Part shown: piece after piece, positions 12,240 to 22,897 of the stretch | Numbering within the stretch: the first letter of the stretch is position 1 | Layout: every line of letters begins with the position of its first letter | Source of the DNA: Datnioides undecimradiatus | Lineage: Eukaryota; Chordata; Actinopteri; Lobotiformes; Datnioididae | Reading direction: 5' to 3' | Assembly (NCBI GenBank): GCA_008933995.1 | Contig: WARS01000036.1 | Coordinates: forward strand, 6,991,285 to 7,055,284 | DNA length: 64,000 nucleotides | Made by a program: the position numbers and the translations under genes | The notes under the pieces: generated by a model | What the model was told of the DNA's origin: nothing | The model's database searches: none | What the model saw: only the letters and a program-made list of their open reading frames with translations

Positions 12240-14595
12240 CTACCTGTTGTAAGCCCTCTCCTTCTTGGCCCTCTCTAAAGCCTTGTCCATGGTCTTCTCG
12301 TTCTCACCCCTACACTTCGGGCAGTACCACTTGCCCTTGGGCTTATGATGGAGCCCAACACAGGAGAAATGAAACCACTCAATGGGACACTCGTCGTTAT
12401 CGCAGCCGATCATCTCGCCGTAGGACACCTGCTCACACAGGCAGTATGTTGGCTCATCAGGATCAATGGGCAGATCTGGCGGTGACACTTCTCTCTCAGA
12501 CTTTCCTTTTGACCTTTTCTTCTTCTTTGAAGACGTTTTGGTTCTCTTTTCCCGCGATGCCCCCAGACCCACTTCCTCAGTGTGGTCCAGACCTCCGTAA
12601 CTTTCCCGATTTTCTCCATTTTTCTGGCGCCGTGAGCGCTTCCCCCCAGCTTTGTCTCCACCACCTGAGCCTGGGGTAACATCATCACGCTTCTTGTCAT
12701 GGTGGCCAGTTTTGCCTGGAGTCACGGTGGCGGATGATGATGACGACATCATGGATGCTGCAGTGGTTGTCATGGATGTTGTTGTGGGAATGTGGCTCTC
12801 TGGGACTTCTTGAGCAGAAAGGAGAAGTTCAGAGTGCCAGTCTATTTGTCGTGTTCGGTTCTCAACCAGCTCCACCTGCAAAGTAGAACAAAAACATGTT
12901 CATATTTTACTGTAAATCTCTGACTGCTGTGGTTTGGAGTACATGTGAACGACTCAACATTTAGAAAGTTAAAAGCAGAATCAGAACTTAGAAAAGTTAA
13001 GACAAAGTAGTAAGCAGTAGTAGGGCTTTTCATGGATAAATCATATATTTTAATGATTGTTTATGTGAAAAGTAGTTGATATGCAGGAAGCCAACTTTTG
13101 TAAAATGTTTCTTTATGCACAAGATTATTCATTTGCTTAATTAGCCGACAACAAAAGGCAGAGGCAGGTCTCTTGCTCATCCACAATGTGTTTTACATTT
13201 AGCTGATAACCAGCCACAGTGTTTTAATGCATTAACCACTTCTCTAGGAGTTATAAATAAAGGTAAACACCTGTTTTCAAAATATTACCAAAAATATAAA
13301 GACTATTAAGAGTACACCAAATCCATTATAAAACACATGTATCTTCTTTCAGATCTGTCAGACCAAACAAATGTCAAAGGGGAAGGTTAAATATGGTGTT
13401 ATGTTTCTAGGAATCCTCTTGTGTGTAACTATAATAAGAAGAAACAGTGTGTTGTACTGCCGGACTCCTACAAATGTTGTTTTTCCTGGTGTCGATTACA
13501 GTTAAATTCAAATGTGCACAAACGGGGAATCCTGATACACTCCAATAGAAAGATGCCTTTTTTGATGGCTCATAAAATGTTTTATTCATTCTACTAGATA
13601 TTCTGGGTACAAATTTTCAAGTAAAGCAGTCGTCTTTTCTCACATGGTCACGCACACTCACATGTGGAGGTTTGCCAAGGAGCAGGTACGGGATGTTCTT
13701 TACGTACCATTTGACCAGCAATCTGGATCTTCTCGTCTCCAAGCTCTTGACTGCGAATCAGCGCCCTCTGAATGGACAACTGAAGCTTCCTCCTCTGAAG
13801 TGAGTCAGATTCCCGGCGATACCGTTCATAAGCATCATCAAGCTCCTTCAGAACATCTGCCAGAAGAAAAAAAAAATCAGGCAGAATGAAGAAAAGCGAA
13901 ATTCGACCATTCTGTTAAGTATGCACAAAAGAAATCACTCGACATATTACATGACTGAGGTGTTTTCTGAAGCTTAGGTGAGAAAACTGCATGAGGAGGT
14001 TGAGTATTTAGCCATAAATGTTACACTATCACTTTTGCATGATAGAAGTTAGCCAACATGCATGTGGAGACCAATCTGTAAGTTGACAAACATCATCATA
14101 TGCTGATCGGGCATGCCATGTGGAGGATACAGGAGGTGAGACTGGATACATTGTGAGACGGTAAAGCTGCACACAAACTGTAAAACCCCTGTGGAAGCAA
14201 AGTGGTAGCTATTTGGCTCGATCTAGTGAGAGAGATTAAGAGCTGGTGCGTTCAGACATGCAGCTCTAATATAGCGTGTAACTGTAAATTATAGCAACAT
14301 GTCTACAGTGTAGTATGTAATTTGTTTAGTGTTGAGTTTCTCCACTTGGTATATTACCACTAAGTCACTTGTATTAACGTTATTCATGTTGGAGTGAGAT
14401 TATAGCAAGCTCTTTGTCATTTCGTTTTGAAAGAGATTTATGTCTTGCTTGTTTACCTTGATACTTGGCATCAATTTCCTTCATGAGAGAAACACTCCTC
14501 TGCAAATCAAAAGGGAGTGATTCCACTAGGTCCAAATACTCCTCCACATAATTTACAACAATGTGGCTTGGGTCTCCATTGGTCGGGTTCAACAT
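12240..14595 (-). CDS. ing1: Inhibitor of growth protein 1 (ING/PHD-finger protein)
   Basis: Three coding exons on the minus strand (14595-14457, 13856-13708, 12875-12240) join in phase to 924 bp, giving 307 aa; human p33ING1b has 279. The N-terminus ([20 protein letters not shown], then [20 protein letters not shown]) and exon 2 ([32 protein letters not shown]) form the ING helical domain. Basic NLS blocks follow ([14 protein letters not shown] and KKKKRSKGK). The C-terminal C4-H-C3 PHD finger runs from about residue 240 to 287 ([20 protein letters not shown], ..WFHFSCVG.., WYCPKCRG), then the polybasic KERAYNR tail. ING1 reads H3K4me3 through its PHD finger and is a subunit of Sin3/HDAC complexes. 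The linker has Thr/Ser- and Gly-rich tracts that make it longer than in mammals. The start is the Met matching human ING1b. Confidence 0.93.
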
Positions 14596-14636
14596 CGCGA
14601 ATCCGTCTGTAGCCCAAGACACACCGAAACCTGCAC
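14457..14636 (-). other. ing1: ing1 exon 2 (first coding exon with 5' UTR)
   Basis: The exon starts after an acceptor at TTTGTCAACAG| (14636) and ends at AAG|GTAAAC (14457). The ATG is at 14595, so about 41 bp is upstream of it. That upstream part is open in the same frame ([15 protein letters not shown]). Confidence 0.7.
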
Positions 14637-15761
14637 CTGTTGACAAATCATTATTAATCATTGTGCTCTTGATGTAAAGCAATACATTACTCCTTCTGTA
14701 GCATTTAATGCCCTTGGCCCAATACAAACATAGGTGATGGCAACTATTGTGATATGATGAATGATGTGAAACCAGTCCGGAAATATAGACAGTAAGGGTC
14801 TAACTGAAAGTGGGAGGGGGCAACTGATCTGGAGTCAGCCATCCTTAATATTGCTACGTGTACTATAAATCTGCCAACAGTCAGGGAGCTAACTATTGAA
14901 TAAAAATAACTTAGCTACGGAAGAACACAAATAAACAAGGGCCTGGTGGCATAAGATGAACAACACCGCGCTCACATTTGTTACTGATCGCACATCAGGG
15001 TATCATGCAATGTCGGAGAAGACAACAGAGCCGAAGAGTAACGTAAATGTTAGCAACCAAGATGCCCCGGGAAACTAACGTTACAATAGGAAAAGTTACT
15101 ATGGATACTGATTGGTAATAAACCGACAACCAAACGTGAAATCAACATCGCAAGTTCACTCCTGAGCTCAAATGCGTTTGCTGCAGCGTTTAATGTTCGT
15201 CATGACAACTAGCTAACATCGACTACAGCTAACGTACCCCGCTGGCGAGTTTACGTCAAGCAACGTTAGCGTTAACCAACTTTCTCCCCTACGCAAGTTT
15301 GAGATTAGTTAACTGTTTCTCCTAGAAACACACACAGCCAAACGTGATTTTACCAGTGACGTAAACTAGCTTTACCCACTGCTTGACAACGCTTCATGTC
15401 AAAGCAAACGATGTCCTAGTGCATTTAACACAAAGATCAGCGTAACCAACGATAAGCGTTTAACAGCGACTTCATTCACCCACAACACAAACAATCACAG
15501 ACGTTTAAATCGGTGTGGTCAGGTTATTCAGACAGATCCCATGCGTACGAATCATTATAAACATAAGCACACATTTTGACACTTTGCGCTTATTTCTGTC
15601 ATGTTTGTTCTGATGTAACTGTTAGCCAAATTAGCTCCTGTTAGCTCTGCGCGCATAACGTTACTAAACGAGTCACGGTATTAATCACTGCAAAAACAAA
15701 ACATTTAACTAAACTTTACCAAACTCATGTAGTTATTAGCTGGGGTGCTTGTAAAACTCAC
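14637..15761 (-). other. ing1: ing1 intron 1
   Basis: About 1.1 kb between the putative first exon and exon 2. It contains several TAACG/GTTAGC clusters (15040-15080, 15210-15280, 15620-15665) and no coding signal. Confidence 0.5.
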
Positions 15762-16062
15762 CGTGTTGGTATTTGTAGTTTTCCTGAAGCAAACGTTTGA
15801 CACTCCGTGATGCTGCTTCTGTTGCTAATGCTAGGTCGTGTGTGTAGTGGACCACTTGAACAGCGGCGGTCCTGCTATTAGCCCAACGGCAGCTGATGTT
15901 AGCAGTTAGCTTAGCTGCACGAACATGACGTAGTGCGCCACGAAGCGGCCATATCAACGAAATACTGTCTGAAAGAAATAATTTAATACCAAACCTCTGA
16001 TTGGCCGATGCTGACTCTTCTTTTAGATTACAGTTTATATTACCGCTCTGTGATACTTCCAC
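15762..16062 (-). promoter_or_regulatory. ing1: Probable ing1 5' exon and promoter region
   Basis: A strong minus-strand donor (CACG|GTGAGTTT) ends a putative first exon at 15762. It is phase-compatible with exon 2 at 14636. The exon's 5' limit cannot be seen; the open frame runs back to about 16062. Surrounding sequence has moderate CpG and clusters of GTTAGC words. I take it as 5' UTR plus promoter, not as a coding exon. Confidence 0.5.
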
Positions 16063-16440
16063 AATATGTACAGTCTTTATCTGGTCTCATTGACTGTGCA
16101 CTTAAAAACGTGACTGCTGTGTTTCCATGCTTCAAGTCAATATTGCCACCCTGTGGCAACAAAGGTGCCCTGTCACGCCTGCTGTCAAGAACTTGTTCAA
16201 AAAGTCACGCAAAATATTATTTATTATTTATTTCAAAATTCAAACAGGTTTCGGGTTCACAGTGGCCCTGGCTGGCTCGCTGTCTCAGTCTCTTGAGCTG
16301 TAAGAAACACTTCTTGGTGAATGAATTCATAATACTACTTCAGAGATGGAAGACATGTTTGTTTTTCTTACAGGACTCATTTACACCTCAAATAAAACGT
16401 TTTTGAGTTTTGTTTCGAAAGACAGTCCACACCTCTCTAA

Positions 16441-16565
16441 CCTTTATTGAGATTTAGCCTGATGACATTTACTAGCCCACCCATAGCTTATAATGACAGT
16501 TCATAAGAAAGCAACTTTATGTATAGCTTTTAAAACAACATTTTTTTTATTTCAGGTGGCCTTTT
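16441..16565 (-). terminator. naxd: naxd 3' UTR and poly(A) signal
   Basis: Plus-strand CCTTTATTGAG at about 16441-16451 reads AATAAAGG on the minus strand, about 120 bp beyond the naxd stop codon. Confidence 0.55.
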
Positions 16566-19187
16566 TCAACTCTCAAAGAGCTTTTTGAAGGCTGACCCAA
16601 TCTCCTGGATCATGTCTGACGTGGTGGTGGATCTGCCATGTCGCTGGAATGCTTGACTGTTGCACTGTCTTGTCAGAGAACAGGCCCCAAATGCTGCCAC
16701 CATTGATGGATTCACACTGGAGGAGGACAAAAATGGTAGAGGAGGAAACATAAATTATTTTGATATTTTTATTTTTGTACAATATCATACTTGCATTTTT
16801 GGTGACTGACTGATTCCTAATACATGACCATGTAACAATAACAATACATTTGGGCTGCAATTTAAGAATATTTTCACCATCAGATAATCTTCATATATTT
16901 CTTACGTGTCCCATTGAGTGGTTTCTTACGTTACTCTTCAAGTAATTGTTTCAGCTCAACAATACATTACATTATACACGACACGTCAAGTTAAGAACAA
17001 ACAACAGTTCACGTAATGTAATGAATTTGTAAGAAATGTGATTAAACAGAAGTGGTATGGCTGTTACTAAAGTGCCATATACTAACAGCCAATCATGTCT
17101 TCACCTTCTTAACATCCCAGCTGCAGAGGCAGCGTGGGCCCAGTGTGCAAAAACTCCCACAGATCCAGACAGAAGATCCCCCTGTCCACCACATCTTCTC
17201 CCACTGCCCTCAATACTGCATGAGATCACTGAAAAAAACAACACAGTCACACTGATCACAGTCACAGAAGAAAAAGAGCTCCAAACTTTCTCAGAGTTCA
17301 TATCTGGGTAGTTATTTACATAAAAATAAAAAGGTCAAAGATGGGCTGGAAAAGCTAGTGTCAAATGTTGTTTTTGGGCTTGATACTAACCCCTACTGCC
17401 ATCTGTAATGAGATCCTGTTCTCCTTTTAGCACCAGAGTGAGGTTGCCCATGGCTACACTGAGCTGCATGACATTGCGTTGGTGGTCACTGCTGTCCATT
17501 GGCTCATGGTGCTGAGACAGCGACAGACAGGACAAACACATTAAACACACAGACTCATATGTTATATAACATCAACTGTTGACTGACTTGACTCTGCCCA
17601 GAGACCCACCAGTGACTCATACAGTCGGGTAAACTCCATGAAGTTTGGTGTAAGGATGCCCTTCTGGTACCCTTGAATGACAGATGGTTGCTGTGTAACT
17701 AGCCATAATCCGTCCTGTTGAAAACAAACAGACACAAACATGCACACAGTCAGTGATTGTGTATAGCTTTGCAAATAAAATCCCATCTGTTCAACAGCTG
17801 GAACTCCAGACTTACTGCATCAATGACTATAGGGATATCTCTTGCTTTAGACTTCTCTATCACCTCCTAAAAGAGAGAAAAATGTTATACAGAGACAACG
17901 TAAAATGAAATCTCATCCAAAATACCTAAGTGATGTTCTCTTAACATACAGATGCATCAGTTTCAGTTTAATCAAATGTGGGGGCTACAATTAATTCTAA
18001 CTTCCAGTGTGGATTCTTGATGCATTTCTCTCAAATTTTCAACATTCTCACGCATCTACAAGCCATCTTTTCCAGAAAGTGAACTGACATTTTCAGCCAC
18101 AGGGAGCTATTAACGTCAGTCTGTGTAGTGCAGTTTAAAGTCATCAATGTATTCCATCCAATACCTGTTAAAAACACGACTTTAGCTCAGTTTTGTTATG
18201 CACAAGCAGCTAGCCTGTTTTTAAGTGCAGGTGAGAGTGAATATATATATATATTCCACGTGCCTTAGCTGTTTTCAGTAACAAGTCTTCTCTCCCTAGA
18301 CCTGGTCCCACCACAAGGCCGTGCAGTCTTGGGAGCCATTTGTCTATCTCTTCCACTGCATTGGGACTGTCCCTTTACACACACACACATACAAATGTGC
18401 ACACAAAGACACACATGTTAGATGTGTTTAAGTGAACAAAATGATGACTAGCCCCACCCTGGTCATGCACTTATTTCTGAAATCTATTTGCTCTGTTATT
18501 CCTTGCACGTGAATAGTCACAGTTTTCAGTGATAACTAGAATTACCACTTTGTGGTTGTACGCTTCCACTAGCCAATCAAGTTAGAGCTTAAATCCATCT
18601 CTGTCCAGGCTAATAACTAAATGTAGTGAAGATTGGCAGGAAGAAACATGTTGCCATTGCTTAGGGACAACTTTTAATGAAGAGTACAGAGGATTGATAT
18701 AGAGCTTCATCACTTGGTGCCACAACAATGATCTGATGTTATGTGTCCATACACATGTTCATCATGACAGCACAGAACACCTTGCAAAATGTGGGTGTGG
18801 TTTCAACGTGGGCAACCGAGAGTTGTGTCAACAATTCAGCTTCTGACCAAATCAGCGTTTTTGCTGTTCAGTGGTTCAAAGGCCACAAAATTATTTTTGC
18901 ATCAACATTATGATGTCAAAATGAAGTTGACCTTTTGGATATAATATGTAATAATGTTATCCTATTTGACAATTGTGTGAAACTGTGTCACAATTATGTG
19001 TTTGTGAGGTCACAGTCTTCCTTGACCTGCCCTGAAGGCATTCCTGGGATACTGTATTAGGAAGATTGGGATGGACAGACAGCTGGACGAACTGAAGGAC
19101 TGACAACACAATGCTTTGAGCCACAGGTGTCGCAGAGGCATTAAAAGTCTCCAGAATCAATTTGACTGCAGTGACCATACATGCATG

Positions 19188-19225
<38 letters not shown>

Positions 19226-22200
19226 AAAAGCAGTGATTCAAAAGAAAGATCTGAAAATGCTTTTGTAACTCACATTGTATAAACAACATTTACTCTTTTT
19301 ATATGTAGCAAAATCCAGAGGACAGCTCATTTGGGCTATTGTTGCTGGAATATGGTATTTACACTACAACATTTAGGTGAGTTCCAGATATTCCAGTGAT
19401 CTGGAAATAGTTCATCACACATCCAAATGTGTGTTGTAAGGACATACTCCATCCCATGTCTGCAGACACTGGTCTGTGATTGTGGTTGTGGGTGGTGGTA
19501 AAAATCCGCATCTGAGTAAGTTAGTAGGCCATTGCTTAGCTATAAAACTAGCATCAAAATCGCACTACCCATAGTCACATTTGTTTAGATCATCACGATG
19601 CTCTCTAGAATCTAGAATAATGACTGAGTAGTGTGCTTATTGGCACCACAGAACACCTTCATGGTGGCTTTTTTCCAGCTTCAAGTGCTGTAAGTACATT
19701 GACCGAGGACTCCACAAACATATTGATTTTTCACTGGAGGCACTTTGCCGATTTTGACCCCAGATCCCACATTGAGAGAGTGTGACAGAAAGTCAAAGTG
19801 GAAGCTTCCAGTCGACCTTCAGCTGAAATTAGAGAGCTTATTTGCAAGCCATGAATGAATTCATCATGAACTTATAGTAATAAAACACCATGATGATCAT
19901 AACAACAATAATCTTTCATACAAAGATGGGAAACTAATTATAGGTAGTTGCAAAATCTGACCTTATGCAGTGTGACTTTACTGCTAATAATCCTTAATTA
20001 GTGTTATAAACTCATAATACATTATGTAAGTTTGCTTTCTGTATATTTTATGTTGTGTGAGCTTCATACTGCATTGCACTTTGTATGCCATAGTACTGTT
20101 TCGAGCTTGAAAGTGATCGCCTTATATTTGTGAAAAGTGAGTTCACAAAAACATCCATACGCATTACTCCTTCATCAATGTTTAGATTGTTGTCGATACT
20201 GAATCCAGTGAAACATTCATTGCCCTAATTGAATCTGTACTTACAGAACTGGATGAACTATGAGCTCCGGGCTGTACGATTTGATTACAGTCGCAGCATC
20301 TTTGGTGCAGAACACGTGAGACAAGTCAGCCCCCTGGAGAAATGGAAAATAAAAGCAACATCACTGCACCAGAACTGTGCTCTTAGATAATAAACTTTCA
20401 GACTGGGTAGCATTTATGATCAATCTGTCAGGAGCATGATCAGAATCGCTGCTTACCACTTTCAGTGCTGAGATAGCAGCAAAGTATGGAGCTCCAGTGT
20501 AGCTTTAGAGGGTGGACATAAGAAGAATTAGGCCAAATATTGTTATGCATAACAAATAAACTCTTGTTTGGTGGACAGTGTTTCTTTTGAAGAGTGACAT
20601 ACTCTTGGCATCCTCCAATGATCCCAATTCGCCCATCTTGTCCTTTGTGCTTTTTGAATGTCAGTGGTGGGACAATGCTCTTAATCAGTGACAGGATGTC
20701 ATCATCCATGGCTCTGTGTGACGTAGAACTGTAGTAGCGTTCAAATACTGGGGAAATAAACAGAGTATTGAAGTGTGAAATGGTTTGCCTGAGGCAGGGT
20801 TAAATCTATGTTTTTATCTTCCACAGACAAAACATAACTAAAGTTTGCCAACAAAAAACAACAAATACACAACTGAAGTAGAAATAATAATGGACTGTGA
20901 CTAAAGATAAATTAACAAACCACCTAACTAAAGAAAACCAGTGTAATGGAGTGACAGTGGGGTCACTGAGCCTTCACATTACAGCTGATGCTCCTTTAAA
21001 TTAGTTTCCACACATTCCACCTCGAGGCTGCACACATGACACCGAAACGAATACCTAATGCCTGGGGATCTGGATTCAGTGGTTGACTTTGTTGGGTGAA
21101 ACTGTCTGTCTGGGGTGAAGGGCGTCTGAGGTGACTGGACTGGCCACGTGTACATGATGGAGAGGCACTGGAGAACACCGGAGGGCGGGCGGGAGGAGCT
21201 GTTTTGGAGGGAGTGGCTGTGGAACCCAGCCTGGCGGAGGAGATGCTAGAGAACATCTGGCCGAGCATCTGAAGCATGTGCAGCTCCCTGGTGTGTTCTG
21301 CTTCTCGGCGGCGGTCTTCCGCCTGCAAGCGCTGCTCCTCCATGCGGTAGAAGTTGTCCTCAGCCTGGGCGCTCTGCTCCAGGAACTGCTCCATTAGTTT
21401 CTCCATAGGGAAGTTAGCTCGCCGCTTCCTTGGCCGTTTGGGTGTTCTGGCTGACAAATTACTGGTGGACTGGCTGCTGTTGTGAGGTCTTGTTGAAGTG
21501 CCTGGTGTAGGGAGGGTGACACATTAGATGATGTATCTTTGACCATGTATAAATGATAGTATCATCACATTAGAAGAGATAAAAAACACGTCACAAAAAA
21601 CACAGATGAACCAATTCATAAGGATATGTGCACTTACTGTTATTACCCACTGTCACTTTAACTGGAATAGGGATGGGAACAGTGGGGTACTCCAACTTGA
21701 CTTCAGTCTCTGCAGGATAAGGACACTCCCCTGTGCTCTCGGAGTACACATCCTGAGCATCTTCTCCATCCTCCTCCAGGCCATCCACGGCCTCCTCTCC
21801 TCCCGCTCCGCTCTCTATAAACTCCTGGGGGTCAAGGGTTGGCCGGTTGCTCAAAATCCTCTCCATGGTGTCATAAAACTTACATATCTTGTGATACTGC
21901 CCGTTATTCCGCAGGTTACCCTCCTTCGCCAACAAGTACTGTCTCTTGAGGCTTTTGATCCGCACCCTGCATTGCTCCGGCGTCCTTTCAAACCCCATCG
22001 CCCCCAGCCTCCGGGAAACGTCGCGGTATACGAAGCTGTTTCGGAAGTTTCCATCCAGAGCTGCCTGGATGTCCTGCTCGCCCCAGATGTTCAACAAGGT
22101 CCTGGTCTCTACGTCTGACCACAAGAAGCCACGCGTTGTGTTCGCTTGCATAGCGGATCCAAACAGACGTAACCCTCCACCAGCAGCAGCTGAATGGAGA

Positions 22201-22897
22201 TGTTGACACTGCAGATTATGATGGACGTCTGGTCTGGATCTTTGCTCCGAGCTGCATCAAAGCCTGCGGGGCGCCGCTATCCCAAACCGCGTCAACAACG
22301 ACCGCTGGCCGTTCAGGTAGCTTCAAATGACTTGCGCGGGTATTAATGATAGCTTTTAATATGGGAACCATCACAATAGCTTGTACACACCAACTCTTTG
22401 TATGCTAGCTGAAGCCTAGCCGTCTATGTTTATCCTTTTACGTCGTTTGCAAAATGCGTAGCGTAGTACTTTGAAATAAACTGACTGGGGATCGGTGTCC
22501 CAGGCCATTTCGGCAGCCTCAACCAATCAAAGGCAACATGTCAAAACTGACCTCTGATCAGCCCTTCGAGGGGTAGCTTCACCTTTCTCCGCCTGCTCCC
22601 CCGCCCATGCTATAGGTGTCCGCGGGGTCCTAGAAACCCGCTTTGGACCTCGAACAGAGACTTGAACCTGTCTGCTCCTCGAGCGGCACATAAAGCTTTA
22701 TTTCAGGCCTGTGAAACAGCGTCCAGCTTCACTAACGGTACGGCTAACGGGGCGTCGCAATGAAAAGAAAAAACATATAATATTTCCTTCACGTTACCTT
22801 TCTCACTGAAGCAGACCAAAGTGGCGACAAGCGACAGCCCAACTGTGATAAAGCAAAATGCTAACATCTGAATCTGTTGCGGCATGTCGCCATTCAT
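16566..22897 (-). CDS. naxd: ATP-dependent NAD(P)HX dehydratase
   Basis: Ten minus-strand exons (22897-22798, 20747-20603, 20502-20457, 20333-20245, 18372-18264, 17866-17816, 17714-17610, 17511-17397, 17228-17105, 16716-16566) join in phase to 1035 bp, giving 344 aa. The enzyme repairs hydrated NADH/NADPH using ATP, working with the epimerase NAXE. Exon 1 encodes a hydrophobic N-terminal segment ([20 protein letters not shown]) that could target an organelle or membrane. The YjeF-C/carbohydrate-kinase-like domain follows: [81 protein letters not shown], and the nucleotide-binding GGQGDLLSG loop at residues 267-275 with the catalytic Asp. An in-frame Met lies 14 codons upstream of the chosen MNGD start. 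Intron 1 hosts a separate gene, and the intron after 18264 uses a GC donor. Confidence 0.93.
18955..19110 (+). repeat. Teleost interspersed repeat fragment (GGTCACAG..TTGACC type)
   Basis: The stretch carries GTGAGGTCACAGTCTTCCTT, then TTGACCTGCCC, GGCATTCCTGGGATACTGT and GGGATGGACAGACAGCTGGA. I recognise this word order as the tail of a repeat very frequent in teleost introns (gaggtcacagtgaccttgac.. gttcctgagatat.. gggacggacggac). A second fragment of the same family is at 51970-52160. Family name and class are not certain. Confidence 0.5.
19191..19220 (+). repeat. (CA)n microsatellite
   Basis: Fifteen uninterrupted AC dinucleotides in a naxd intron. Confidence 0.95.
20996..22151 (-). CDS. 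Trihelix (Myb/SANT-like) DNA-binding protein nested in naxd intron 1
   Basis: Two minus-strand exons (22151-21638 and 21501-20996) join in phase to 1020 bp, giving 339 aa. Residues about 7-100 form a Myb_DNA-bind_4/trihelix-type domain: [20 protein letters not shown], then [34 protein letters not shown] and [15 protein letters not shown]. An acidic linker follows ([14 protein letters not shown]). After a basic patch (TPKRPRKRR) comes a Glu/Arg/Gln-rich helical, probably coiled-coil segment ([20 protein letters not shown]..) and a Ser/Pro-rich tail. This layout resembles the many fish trihelix proteins related to ZSCAN29/MSANTD families, some of which descend from Harbinger MYB-like proteins. 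I cannot assign an orthologue. It lies wholly within naxd intron 1 on the same strand, about 650 bp downstream of naxd exon 1. The intron (21637-21502) is GT-AG. No clear poly(A) signal was seen. Confidence 0.8.

Larger units (their letters stand above)
18373..20244 (-). other. naxd: naxd intron 4 with repeat fragments
   Basis: The 1.9-kb intron between exons 20333-20245 and 18372-18264. It contains a diverged interspersed repeat (about 18955-19110) and a CA microsatellite (19191-19220). No coding potential is seen. Confidence 0.65.

Noticed and set aside
12446-12679. Plus-strand open frame opposite the ing1 terminal exon
   Set aside because: Antisense shadow of the clearly coding ing1 PHD/NLS exon.
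21606-22118. 170-codon plus-strand open frame
   Set aside because: Antisense shadow of trihelix exon 1. The minus strand encodes the conserved domain and has correct splice sites.
22640-22690. tRNA-like words (GGTTCAAGTCTC on the minus strand) near naxd exon 1
   Set aside because: No matching A box at the right distance and no cloverleaf stems could be drawn.
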